Source of the DNA: Lineus longissimus
Taxonomy: Eukaryota; Nemertea; Pilidiophora; Heteronemertea; Lineidae
DNA: 64,000 bases
NCBI RefSeq assembly: GCF_910592395.1
Contig: NC_088323.1
Location: 14,987,501-15,051,500 of the forward strand
Reading direction: 5' to 3'
The stretch's first letter is position 1. Every line of letters starts with the position of its first letter. Shown here in pieces: positions 1 to 11,100 of the stretch. Position numbers and translations under genes: made by a program. The notes beneath the pieces were generated by a model. It made no database searches. It was not told where the DNA came from and saw only the letters and a program-made list of their open reading frames with translations.

Positions 1-906
1 CAGGTCTCACAAGCCGGTGCGGAGGCCAGGCCTACCTGCCTCCAAAAATGACGCGACGTCATTTCATGCATACCCCTGTTCCAGCGGCTGTAGACTTGGC
101 AGTACGTTACTCTCACACAAACCAATACATTTCTGAATAGCATGTCTCTTGTATTGTAGAATACATCTGACCAAGTTTGACCAAGTGATCAGGTGTTAAT
201 CTTGAAGTTATAAGGCATAGAGGTGAAATTTTTTCAAATTTGCGTTATACAGGGTGTCTCATGCATTGTGCTACATCAGTCTATGCATGACTGTATGTCT
301 AGGCGACGTTGGTCTTTTTGAATTAGAATATAAATCTTAATTACACTTGGGTCTTGGGATCATTATGCTTATCTCCGGGCAAAAATACCTATCCTTCTCC
401 TGTTGTGTTTAGTTTCCCACATTCTCCCCACTTATTTTCTATACTGCGACAGCGTCTCTTGGGTCAACTGCCATGATGGCATCATCCTAACTATATCCCC
501 CCTCTCCCACCCACCAACTACTCGCCATCAATCATTGACATTGTGTGCTAGCCAACTGCTTCTTCGGTAAACTGCCATGATGGCATCATCCTAACTATAT
601 AACCCCCCCCCCCCCCCCCCACCGAGTCTTCTCGCTCACCAGCCCTATTAACGGAGAGCTCCCTATCAAGGCCTGAGCCTTCCTCATATTAGATTCATGT
701 TCATGCCGAAAATTGGTCTAAAACGTGGACGAAAAGAGTGCATTATCGAGTGTTGGAGAGGTCACGTGATGATTGGAGGAGAAACCTGAGCGAAAACAAT
801 ACTAACTCCAGCTCCCAGAGGGAGGAGCTGGAGTCATAAAAAGAAAAAAATACTTCAACGAAGCTTCTTTTACCGTCTTAACTCTCTCAACAGCGGCCAT
901 TAGTCA
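1..906. other. Non-coding flank, no gene seen
   Basis: No convincing gene on either strand. A segment beginning AACTGCCATGATGGCATCAT occurs twice about 100 bp apart (near 467 and 569), each copy followed by a C-rich tract; the second runs into a homopolymer of about 18 C. The rest is unique AT-rich sequence. Confidence 0.6.
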
Positions 907-1014
907 GACCATAAGCCCCTGAATGCTAATTAGCGGGATTATCGGGCTAGAAAATCCCAATGTTTAGCCCGATAATCCCGCTAATTAGCATTCAGATTTC
1001 AGGGGCCTATGGTC
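907..1014. repeat. Foldback (long inverted repeat)
   Basis: Two arms of about 43 and 50 bp pair almost perfectly around a loop of about 14 bp. The left arm starts GACCATAAGCCCCTGAATGC and the right arm ends AGGGGCCTATGGTC. The right arm has an extra 7 bp (ATTTCAG) that looks like a local duplication. This is probably a foldback or MITE-type element. No clear target duplication was identified. Confidence 0.75.
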
Positions 1015-1311
1015 AGACCCGTCAGAATGAGAAAAGACGTAGTCGAACCGAGTACGTAATAAACACACTGCATGCCCTTAAACCATAACATGAATTGCTT
1101 TTAAAACACTACCATGATAACAAGTACCCTTTGCGGTTGATGAAAAACATATTTTAAAGCCAAATCCATCGACGGAAATTGGTTAAAATCTCAAATGAAT
1201 TTGGAGGCCGTTTCGAAACCAACTTGATTTCGAAGACGGTTTAAAAATAGGTTTAGAGATTACATCCTCGCGAAAACATGTCATTGCATGTTACATATGC
1301 AAACCTCTGAC

Positions 1312-4300
1312 AAAAAAATTCAAATTCAAATTAGTTTATTAATCAAAAGGCCCGGAGGGCAAAGGTACACATGGTACAATAGAAATACAATGATTTTGAT
1401 TGAAAGTACATAAGACATACAAAGGATACATGACAAAAGTAACAATATAAAGTCTACTACCGGGGTCAAACCTGGAGTAGATACTAGTAGGTGGGAGAGA
1501 GGAGGTCCTTATTTTATGCGATCAGAAAAGCATTTCTGTAAAAATGATGATAGCTTCTGACAAATTCCAGGGTCCTCATTTGAAAGAAGCCAGATAAACT
1601 TATTTCCTGGTGAGAGACCTGAAAAGTTGATGTTGTTCTCATTGATAACTGAGAAAAAATCGTTCCTTGAAGCATCATATTTTGGGCAGGCAGTTAGAAA
1701 GTGAACCTCGTCTTCTATTGAAGTCCCATCACAAGAACACACCCTCTCTTCAACTTTAAGTTTTTTGTATCTACCTCTTTCAATGGCTAGATCGTGACAG
1801 CTAATGCGGAAACAACAAAGGGATCTTCTTAAAGAAAAACTTGAAATTGAAGTCAGATATTTCTCACAGCAGAGTTGCGTTTTGAAGGACCTATAAGTGC
1901 GTAATTTGTTTTTAGCATTTGGATTCCGAGAATCATCCCAAATTTCTAGCTTCCACTTTCTGTAAAATTCTTCCCCTAATTTATGAACAAGACTGGAGGT
2001 TGAAACACTTTCAGCATTGTTTGCATCCAGATTCAGACAACCACAAATAAATTTTATACAAGAAAACCAAGACTGTTTTCCTTTGTTGTCTAGATCCTTA
2101 CTAACTTGTAAGGCACTGGTTAAAATAGACTTCGAACTAATTTCCCCATCCACTGTGTTGAGAGACAAGGATTCAAGCCTTAGCCAGAAAGAGAACATAG
2201 ATTTGGCTATCATTAAATACAGTGGATGTCTGCCCAACTCGCCATACACGGCCAGATTTGTGGCATTTGTGTTAACACCCAGTACATATTTACAGAACTT
2301 CATGTGAAGGTTCTCACAGGGGAGATTTTCGAATCCCTTATCAATCTTAAATTCTCTCTCTCTTTTAACTTTTGAGGACATAGGGTTAAAACATCCCCAA
2401 ATATCACTGCCATATAAAAGTATTGGCTGTATAGTGTGGTCAAATATATGGAGTAAGGTTGAGACATTTGGAAGCTGAGAGCTAAAGATACGCCTTAATT
2501 TAAAAAAAGCTTTAAGGGCTTTGTTATGAAGATCACGCTTTGCCTCAGCAAAAACGCCGGAGGCTTGAAAAGTAATACCAAGATATTTGTATTTACCAAC
2601 ATTTTCCAGCTGGTGTTGACCAATCATGAAGACAGATTTATCAATTCTTCCTGCCTTATTAAATATGAGAACTTTTGTCTTCTTAACATTTATAGTCATA
2701 CCCCAAGAGGAGCAGAAATTATTCAAGCCATTCAAAGCTTTTTGGAGACCGCTGGCAGTTTCTGAGAGTATAACAATATCGTCAGCATACATAAGGCAGT
2801 GCAGCTTGAGATCTTTTAAGGAGACAGGATCACTAGAGTCATCAAGTAGACTTTCTAGGTCATTTATGAAAATCTTAAAAAGATTTGGACTAAGGACATC
2901 TCCTTGGTGTACCCCTATAGCAGAAGGGAAAGAGTTAGATAACTTGTTTGAGGATTTGGCACACAGATTGACTTTTTTATACATTGATTTTATGCTATCA
3001 TAAAATTTACCATTTACCCCACTTTGCTTTAGTTTTAAGAAAAGTGCCGGATGGAGAACAGAGTCAAAAGCTTGTTTAAAATCGACGAAACAGGTGTATA
3101 GTTTACCCTTGTTAGAATTAGTATACTTCTCAATCAGGGTTTTTAACACAAACATATGGTCAGAAGTACGCGACTTCTTGGAGAAGCCAATTTGAGCTGG
3201 GTTTATAATTCTATTTACAGACAAGAATTCTGTTAGCCTATTATTTAATATGGTGTTATACATTTTTCCTAAGGTATTCATAACAGTAATCCCTCTAAAA
3301 TTAGAGGGGTCTACTACACTTCCACTCTTATGAATTGCAGTAATATATCCTTCACCCCATTGTTTTGGGTAGTGAGAGCTAGAGAAAACTAAGTTAAAGA
3401 TTTTCTGATAGCAAGGTAACATGTTTGTCGCGCTATGCTTTAGCATTTCGTTGGAGATACAGTCCAGACCGTGAGCTTTATTGTTTTTGAGAGACTTTAG
3501 GCAGGACAGAATTTCATCAGTGCCGATTTCCTTGTCCAGAATATCACTTCCAGTATCAGGATTCGACTTGAGAAGTGATAGTTTGTCAGCTAAGGACTTA
3601 TTTAGATTAATAAGGTCAGCTGGTACTTCATTCAATTTACGGAGATAATCTTCCCATTCATTTAGAGGAATTTTTGACATTTTATTTTTGCCTTCCCCGC
3701 CATTCTCACTTTCGCCCTTCAGTTTATTAAGAAGACCCCAATACTGAGAAGGGTTATTTTCAAATAGGTTATCAAGTTGCGACATAAGTTTATTGTAGTG
3801 AGACCGTTTTTGTTTTTTGATAGCTGTTTTGTAGTCTCTCATAGATTTAAACAATGAGCAGCGCAACCTATGGTTTTTTGGAGAGAGGGCAAACGCGGAG
3901 CTTAGCTCGTCAATACGTTCCCTCTGCACCATTAAAGAAGCATTGTACCAAGATTTACCTTGCTTTTTACCAGATGAAGACCCTTTCCTTTTCAAACACA
4001 GGTCGGCTGTTTTTTTCAAGATATCACTAGTTTGCGAAGCGAGGGACTCCACCTGGTCAGCAGAGCAATCAGAACTCTGATCAGAGCTCAAAAAGTTTTG
4101 AATTTTGTCTTTTATTAAGGGGTGATTGAAATGCGATGCGTAATTTGCAATACAAGCATTACTAAACTTGAACCCGGGTTTTGCAGATTTATAAGTTTTC
4201 ACAGAGTCTACAGGGAGCTCCACTGACCAGTTAGCAACGATTCTTGAAACAATCATACAATGATCAGAATTGACACTTGAAAAGTCCATTACTGAAAAAT

Positions 4301-5114
4301 ATAGAACAGACTGCAGCAACTCCTCAGAACAAATGGCATAATCAATAACACTACTGCCCAAGGGGCCATGATAGGTGAATTTACCCTGATAGTCTCCAAG
4401 AGTTCGGCCATTAAGAATCCTAAGTTGCGAGGAAATACAGAAGTCCAATAGAAGTTTACCCCTACTACAGGACTTGTGTAAGTCCTCTGACCACCGTTTT
4501 GGTAAATCAGCATTGTCAGCCACATAATTTAGATCATCAACTGGGACATGAGCCAGATCATCATCCAATATAAAATCAAGTTCAATATTTGTTCGTGCAT
4601 TGATATCACCTTTCAACAGAATGTGTCCTCTTTTGGAAAAACTACAGCAATCGTTTTGAATGAGCTGTAATATATCGTAATTTAACCCAAGTGAGTATGA
4701 AGTTGATGCAGGAGGGTTATGAATGAAGCAGACAAAAGTGTCCTCTCCCAAATTGAAAAACCTTTTGTCAAGGAGGACCCATTGAAAGTTTGGATTCGTG
4801 TTTTTCAAAAAGGTGACACCGTTTTGACATCCATTCCTAACATAAACAATTATTCCACCATGATCTCTGGTGGCTTTTGCAGCCCTTTTCCTAAAGACAT
4901 GCTGGTGAATATAGCCAGGCAAGTCAACAGCTGATTCAGAGTTTGTGTGAGTCTCGAGAAGACCACAGATGTCAACGCTAGTAAAGGTTTTTAAGAATGA
5001 GGGGTCCTTCAATTTATCATAATTCTTAGATTGTAGGCCATTGACATTCCAGCATCCAATGGAAAGACCCCGTTTAGTAGAGACTTTAGAGATCGATTTC
5101 TGGTTTAAAACCAT
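1312..5114 (-). mobile_element. Non-LTR retrotransposon (LINE), ORF2 region and 3' tail
   Basis: A minus-strand LINE. It contains one long ORF with endonuclease and reverse transcriptase, then about 190 bp of 3' untranslated sequence ending in a TTTGAA-type simple repeat (plus strand 1312-1340), as is usual for LINE 3' ends. No ORF1 (gag-like) is visible upstream of 5114, so the copy may be 5'-truncated or belong to a one-ORF lineage. The sequence 5115-5330 holds two copies of CACCGCC(T/C)GAGGGCTTGA, which may be 5' leader. The ORF is unbroken over 1201 codons, which argues for recent insertion. Confidence 0.88.
1509..5114 (-). CDS. LINE ORF2: endonuclease-reverse transcriptase
   Basis: Encodes 1201 residues that would nick target DNA and copy the element RNA by target-primed reverse transcription. 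Residues ~16-300 form an apurinic-type endonuclease (exonuclease-endonuclease-phosphatase fold). Its signatures are N25 in WNVNG, E54 in LLETHT, D170/N172 in GDINART and D284/H285 in NSDHC. Residues ~530-860 are the reverse transcriptase, with catalytic D678 (FVDF) and YADD at 776-779. A C-terminal Cys/His cluster (CSCDG...HFLTACP, ~1140-1160) resembles the C-terminal zinc-binding motif of several LINE clades. The layout fits the Jockey/I/CR1 groups; I cannot assign the clade. The start chosen is the first ATG, 17 residues before the endonuclease fold. No internal stops. Confidence 0.9.
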   Translation of the reverse strand: MVLNQKSISKVSTKRGLSIGCWNVNGLQSKNYDKLKDPSFLKTFTSVDICGLLETHTNSESAVDLPGYIHQHVFRKRAAKATRDHGGIIVYVRNGCQNGVTFLKNTNPNFQWVLLDKRFFNLGEDTFVCFIHNPPASTSYSLGLNYDILQLIQNDCCSFSKRGHILLKGDINARTNIELDFILDDDLAHVPVDDLNYVADNADLPKRWSEDLHKSCSRGKLLLDFCISSQLRILNGRTLGDYQGKFTYHGPLGSSVIDYAICSEELLQSVLYFSVMDFSSVNSDHCMIVSRIVANWSVELPVDSVKTYKSAKPGFKFSNACIANYASHFNHPLIKDKIQNFLSSDQSSDCSADQVESLASQTSDILKKTADLCLKRKGSSSGKKQGKSWYNASLMVQRERIDELSSAFALSPKNHRLRCSLFKSMRDYKTAIKKQKRSHYNKLMSQLDNLFENNPSQYWGLLNKLKGESENGGEGKNKMSKIPLNEWEDYLRKLNEVPADLINLNKSLADKLSLLKSNPDTGSDILDKEIGTDEILSCLKSLKNNKAHGLDCISNEMLKHSATNMLPCYQKIFNLVFSSSHYPKQWGEGYITAIHKSGSVVDPSNFRGITVMNTLGKMYNTILNNRLTEFLSVNRIINPAQIGFSKKSRTSDHMFVLKTLIEKYTNSNKGKLYTCFVDFKQAFDSVLHPALFLKLKQSGVNGKFYDSIKSMYKKVNLCAKSSNKLSNSFPSAIGVHQGDVLSPNLFKIFINDLESLLDDSSDPVSLKDLKLHCLMYADDIVILSETASGLQKALNGLNNFCSSWGMTINVKKTKVLIFNKAGRIDKSVFMIGQHQLENVGKYKYLGITFQASGVFAEAKRDLHNKALKAFFKLRRIFSSQLPNVSTLLHIFDHTIQPILLYGSDIWGCFNPMSSKVKREREFKIDKGFENLPCENLHMKFCKYVLGVNTNATNLAVYGELGRHPLYLMIAKSMFSFWLRLESLSLNTVDGEISSKSILTSALQVSKDLDNKGKQSWFSCIKFICGCLNLDANNAESVSTSSLVHKLGEEFYRKWKLEIWDDSRNPNAKNKLRTYRSFKTQLCCEKYLTSISSFSLRRSLCCFRISCHDLAIERGRYKKLKVEERVCSCDGTSIEDEVHFLTACPKYDASRNDFFSVINENNINFSGLSPGNKFIWLLSNEDPGICQKLSSFLQKCFSDRIK

Positions 5115-7569
5115 AAGTTACATGTATTTCAAAGTATCCGAATATAAACACAAGAAGCACTACTTAAAATACCAATTAAAATTTTTAAAAGAAAACCACA
5201 CCGCCTGAGGGCTTGAGCACCAATTTTGTGCTGTTGTTTTTCTAAACACACCGCCCGAGGGCTTGAATAAAAACACTCACATATATAATATGATACCCGA
5301 GTTATGAAATACAAATAAACACATGCCTAAAAATATTTTAAGTACATGAACATGGTAGTATACAGGGCACCAAGGTGACATCAACAGTAAGGCCTTGATA
5401 GTTGAACTGCTACATACATGTAGTTTATGAACTCTGTGGGGTTGATTGATGTATAGTTCTACAACTATGCTATCAGCTAAGTCAGGAGAGGAGGCCTGTA
5501 TACTACAAATTGACAGGGTAAAAATTTGATAAAACTACTAATAAATGTGTACATAAAAGTAATACCAAGTATTAATAAAATGCATCAATCGAGTAGCTTG
5601 CATACAAAACCCACTACTTGGTTTAGATATACTGAAGTCTACCACCAAATACATGTAGTATCAGGTAAAAGCGAGTCATACTGCACTACCAGTTACCATT
5701 GCGACCGTAGTTGTACATGTGATCACGGTTCCTGTTTTGCTTGAAACTGACAGATTGATTGGCATACTGGCTATACTGCGATTGGGAACGATTGTTATTG
5801 TCACTGTCACTATTATAGCGGTAATGATTGACAACGACGGCGCCATTTTGTGCAAAAGGGCGCACATTTTAACATCATCAAAATTGCCGTGACGAAAAAA
5901 GAGCATCAGGATATATTTTTTTATCTTTCTGAAATTACAAAAGAATCTTATCAATCACCAATGGAATGACCCTATTGAGAAATTTGATGTAATTTTTGTT
6001 TTTATTCAATAGTTATCGGTCACCTCCTCACATATTGCTGCCAGGGGTGAAAGACTTGGGTAGAGAACGACTCTCTGGTGTGGAGATTGATTACTGCACG
6101 TGACAATAATATTGATGGTGGAAGATGCCGGCTTTGCGATTTTCTCGTCAATAATGTCTAAATATGACTTTATTTCTTAGTTGATTTCGAATTTGGTGCA
6201 TATGAACACTGTACAGCTACATAAAGAATACATTAATTTGGTAGATTCTGTAGATACATGTTGACTTTTTATAAAATTTGCACATAGTCGTAGCGTTTTT
6301 CCGGGTTCTTTGATATGCAAATGTACATTTCCACGTCATGACGTGCTTTCATCTACGCGGTATTTCTGATATCCTTGCATCGACGTATATGTGGCGTACA
6401 TCCGATTGTCTCAGTCAATATACGTCTTGGAACTGGCTATTCGAACCGTCACGGTGCATGGGGCCATTGTTTCCGGTCTTATTCGCACCGTCAGAAACAA
6501 CCAATGAGAGCGCTTCTTACAAATGACCCGGATCACCCGCCCTTTCCAAATCACGCCTAGCCAGGCCCTATTGCATATAATGTTCTGTAGAGGCATGGAT
6601 TATTTATACCTCCATGGTAGAGGGGATGATAGGGTGTGGGTGTGGCGAAGACAGAAACGAACATGCACATGCACCCCCCCCCCCCGTCCACCCTTAGAGG
6701 AGAATGCCAAACGAACTTGGACCACCCACATTGACATGCACCCCCCCCCCCCCCCGATATGCATGCCCTGGCTCCTATGGCTATTACATCTTGTATGATG
6801 CTGCTTCTGACAGGGCCGGGCCTGGCTGGAAGTCAAGGACCCTACCCACACCCGGAGCCAGGAGTAAAGGCACTTCCAACACTCGTCACAAACAAACACC
6901 ACCTCAATCATGAATTAGGCCTACTTTCCTGTTACCAACCATCACCCATGTCACCATGGTGCGATCTATTTATTCACTCCGTATTATTCGCACCATCACG
7001 GTACGGTACCTTTCTCTCACCGTAACGGTGTGATCTATTTTTTACTGTGCAGTAATTCGCCCCGTCGCGGTACGACCAATCACTGCTGAATGTATAATTC
7101 GCACCGTGACAGTACGGCCAATCATAACCACCGTCGTATTCACACCGTCACGGTACGAATAGCCACGGCCATACGTCTATGGTTCATTCGACTATTCATG
7201 ACCATGTTCATAGGCCTTTTCGACACAAGACAAATCAGATCCTTAAAAAATCAAATGTGCACATTCAGAACATGTCGTCAGAAGGCCTATGCCGAATTTG
7301 GACAATGCCATGAGCCACTATTAACCCTTTGTACCAGGAGAAACATAGAGACATATCTTGACGACTTCTTTGATGTCCAGGACGGCGACGCGATGATGTT
7401 TAATATCATGAGACTTGTATAGCGCTAAATCCAACAGGTTTCAGTCGCAAAACGTTCACATTATTACCCCTAGCTGTTGGCCTGTACATTCCTGATTCAA
7501 GCTCATCTCTCTGGGAGTATCACAGGTCCGAGCTGCAGCTGCAACAAAAAAGTACCATTCATAGTTTGC
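5115..7569. other. Intergenic region upstream of VPS50, no confirmed gene
   Basis: No ORF here shows a recognisable domain. The short VPS50 first coding exon (about 15-20 residues) and the promoter should lie here or between 7760 and 8079, but I could not place them with confidence. A CG-containing segment with GGCGCCATTTTG is at ~5837. Long C-runs near 6668 and 6742 flank a short duplicated stretch. Confidence 0.45.
6440..7165. repeat. Dispersed CACCGTNACGGTG palindromes with CCAAT motifs
   Basis: About seven variants of the near-palindrome CACCGTCACGGT(G/A) occur near 6446, 6486, 6990, 7019, 7058, 7100 and 7142. Three are followed within ~15 bp by CCAAT (about 6500, 7075, 7120). They may be remnants of a repeat or a cluster of protein-binding sites upstream of VPS50. 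Function is inferred only from repetition and position. Confidence 0.4.
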
Positions 7570-7760
7570 CATCCCTGCCAGCTAGGTACCCATTTACTCC
7601 TGGTAAGGCTGGTTGGAGAGAAGCAAGTAGGGGCCTAGGGTAAAGTGCTTGCCCACAAAGACGAAACAGTGGTGACCCTTCTGGCTCCGAGAATCAAACC
7701 CAGGACCTGCTGATCATGAACCCGGTGCTCTAATAATCATCACCAGAAAACGATCTTTGT
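7570..7760 (-). mobile_element. SINE-like fragment
   Basis: The stretch GTACCCATTTACTCCTGG, then a segment ending AGTGCTTGCCCACAAAG, then a degenerate minus-strand tRNA-like B box (ATCAAACCCAGGACCTGCTG) resembles a widespread class of animal SINEs with a tRNA-derived head. Similarity is from memory of the motif pattern. The 5' and 3' ends are not defined. Confidence 0.5.
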
Positions 7761-8079
7761 ACTGGTGGACGCTGTTTAGGATGCCTGCTGCTGGATCCAC
7801 CCATGCGAGCAAGGAAATCGACAGTATATCACATGGATAACGATAGTGATACTCAGTGTTTCAATTGAGCTCGAGACACCAAATATTATTTAAAGCTGGT
7901 ACATCACGGGAAGTATTTCAACCAACACGAGATGCTCCAAGTTTAGAAATTGAGACACTTGTCCTCAATTTCAACTTACTCATACTGGAAAGCTGAAAGA
8001 GGAGGCAACTTGAAATTTTGTCTGGAAACACAAAAATTTGTCTTAATGAACCTTTACTGTTCCTTTATCCAATTTGCAG

Positions 8080-8160
8080 CCTGATGTCAAGTCGCCCGTC
8101 GATGACCTTTCACCTCAACACTTCGCTGCTGATCCTGCGGTCTCAAAGTTCAAAGTTCAC
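8080..8160 (+). CDS. VPS50: VPS50 coding exon (first one found)
   Basis: Residues 1-27 of the visible protein, starting [13 protein letters not shown]. Acceptor TTTGCAG and donor GTGAGT; both flanking introns are phase 0. It contains no in-frame ATG, so translation must begin in an exon further upstream. This is the least conserved part of the gene and is supported mainly by phase and the splice signals. Confidence 0.7.
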
Positions 8161-11100
8161 GTGAGTATGGCTGCCCTAAAATGGCGGTCGCACTATTCCG
8201 AACATAACAGACTAAACGTGACTTTCAGTTTTTATATAAAGATTTAAAACTTTTTATGACCAGGAAGAAGAGAATTATAATGCTGCTTCTTCGGAAAGTT
8301 CATCACATTTGCAGATCTATTTTAGTTTGGAATGTAACGAAATTACCAATTATTCCACTCTTGTCTCTCGGTATTTCCTCACAGGCTCAGACCAGTCAGG
8401 AGTTCCCAAACGACCCCCAAGCTGACCAAGAAGCGATAGATAGCATTGAAAAGGATTATTTCAATGGAGATGACTTTGACGCAAGTCGCGCTGAATTGGA
8501 TGTAAGTCTTGTTACCTTGTTTTGCCCTGTCAGAATAACTGGACTTCTGTACGGTAAAAAGCGTGTGTACAAATTCCTTGGGCAGGGCGTAAAAGCTGCT
8601 GTATATGTTGACTATGCGCCACCCATGAGAGGAGTGTGCAATATATCGCCACTCTTTAATGGGAATTAACATCATGACGTAACTAGCTATAAAATGCAGA
8701 AGTGGCAATAGAATGTACAATGTCGGCCCTCATTTCATCAATTTCAGAAACTCCCTGATGTTCTTGAGCTCCAAGCGATTGATGAGGACAGGAGCAAACT
8801 ACGCGGTCAGCTCCGGGCCGTCTCCAAGAAGGTGTCTGAGTTAGTCCTGGAGAACCACCCCGCATATGCTGCGGAGTTGATCCGAGTCATGGAGTTACAG
8901 CAGTCACTCCAGACGGCAAGCGTTGTCTGCGCGAATGGCAGAAGGTGAGTGCTGTACAACCGCAATCAGGGATGTGAAATTTCTGATTTTAGGTGGATTT
9001 CAGAACTTTTTCTCATACTTTATGCTGAATTTGGTAACTGGCAGGAAAGAGCACTTTCTCACCTCTCTGTGAATCTTTGAATTTTTTAAAATTTTGCCAA
9101 AAATAAGCGTTTTAGAGCTTTTTTTGTGGAAGTGAGTGCTGTTCAAAGGACAAGATTTTTACAAGAAAAAGTTTCAGATTTTTTTCTGGAGTTCTTTGCA
9201 TTCTTCAGCATTGTTGTCTGTAGCATTCATGTATTTTAAGTGATTCCTCCTTGTTCAACATTCGTCAAGAAATAACTGTACAGAGCCGAAAATGTCAAAA
9301 TTCAATGTAATACACCCAAAGGTTGTTTGTGCTCAAGAGCCCAAGCGATGTCTGTGCTCCAGAGCCCCAAACGATGTTTGTGCTCCAGAGCCCAAACGAT
9401 ATTTGTGCTCCAGAGCCCAAACGATGTTTGCGCTTCAGAGCCCAAGCGATATTTGTGCTCCAGAGCCCCAAACGATGTTTGCGCTTCAGAGCCCAGGCGA
9501 TGTTTGTGCTCCAGAGCCCCAAATGATGTTTGTGCTTCAGAGCCCAGGCGATGTTCGTGCTCCAGGGCCCCAAACGATGTTTGTGCTCCAAAGCCCCAAA
9601 CGATGTTTGTGCTTCAGAGCCCAAACAATGCGGACAAATTATGAATGGACTTTAGTCATGTACATTTTATAATTCTGAAATTTTACACCATTCGGTTAAT
9701 ACCTCTTATCCGGCTTTGTTTGTCCTGTGTCAAGGTATTTGTCCAATGCGAAAGAGGACTTCACCACAGCCAGCCTGGGCCTCCTTGCCAACTATAGGAA
9801 GAGACAGCAGTTGGTTGGACTTCTCAAATCGCTGAAGACCATCAAAACTCTGGTACAGTAGAACCTCTCTATTAAGGACACCCTCGGGACTGACCAGTGC
9901 TGTCCTTAATAGAGAGGTGACCTGATTAGAGAGGTCAAATTGAATGGAAACAACCAATTTGGGATCAAAACTAGTGTCCTTAATAGAGAGGTTGTCCTTA
10001 ATAAATAATAGAGAGGTTGTCCTTAATAAGGAGGTTGTCCTTAATAGAGAGGTTGTCCGTAATAGAGAGGTGCCCACTATGGGAGGTTTCACTGTATGTT
10101 TAGAAGGCATATTTGTTCAGCTGCTTGACTTGGAAGCGATACAAGTCAAAACAAAAAAATAACTCTATGACATGTCATCAACCCTTTATTGTTTGCCTCA
10201 TCGGAGCACTCTTATTAGTAAACAACCTTGGTAAACAGCCTGGGTTTGTATTTTAAGGTAAATTAGAAATTATTGGATTGTACTTATAATTCCCTCGTTG
10301 TTGATGAACTGAATGTGTTTCTGTTTTCAGCAAAGGACAGACATCCGACTTCGTGAGATGTTGGAAGAGGAGGATTATCCTGGAGCCATCCAGTTGTGTT
10401 TAGAGTGTCAAAAAGCTGCCAGCACATTCAGACACTTCCATTGCATCAGGTAACTATAGAGTGTCAAAAAGCTATAAGCACATTCAGACACTTCCATTGC
10501 ATCAGGTAACTATAGAGTGTCAAAAAGCTGCCAGCACATTCAGACACTTCCACTGCATCAGGTAACTATAGAGTGTCAAAAAGCTGCAAGCACATTCAGA
10601 CACTTCCATTACATCAGGTAAGTATAGAGTGTCAAAAAGCTGCAAGCACATTCAGACACTTCCACTGCATCAGTTAAGTATAGAGTGTCAAAAAGCTGCC
10701 AGCACATTCAGACACTTCCATTGCATCAGGTAACTATAGAGTGTCAAAAAGCTGCCAGCACATTCAGACACTTCCACTGCATCAGGTAAGTATAGAGTGT
10801 CAAAAAGCTGCCAGCACATTCAGACACTTCCATTGCATCAGGTAACTATAGAGTGTCAAAAAGCTGCCAGCACATTCAGACAGTTCCATTGCATCAGGTA
10901 ACTATAGAGTGTCAAAAAGCTGCAAGCACATTCAGACACTTCCATTGCATCAGGTAACTATAGTAATGTTCACCGTGCTAAGAATTTGTTCATATTACTC
11001 CTCTCAGATTTCTGCCTGAAATTCATGAGAACCCTTCCCATCCGGTCGTGCCGACTATTAGGGAAATGGCAGTTGGTTGATGCTTTTGCTGCGAGTGACG

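Noticed and set aside
7090-7422. 110-codon ORF as the VPS50 first exon
   Set aside because: It spans dispersed palindrome repeats and has no good donor; similarity to the syndetin N-terminus is not convincing.
7795-7822. ATGCGAGCAAGG...|GTATAT as the VPS50 start exon
   Set aside because: Phase would fit, but seven codons and a weak donor give too little support.
8178-8190. AAAATGGCGG, YY1-like promoter motif
   Set aside because: It lies just downstream of a coding exon inside an intron; a single short match is not enough to call a promoter.
9292-9672. ORFs of 67-126 codons with repeated Cys/Ser peptides
   Set aside because: Within a ~26-bp minisatellite in a VPS50 intron; open in three frames and on both strands.
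10402-10961. Regular 56-bp repeats resembling a CRISPR array
   Set aside because: Copies are contiguous with no unique spacers and derive from an exon; the genome is animal.
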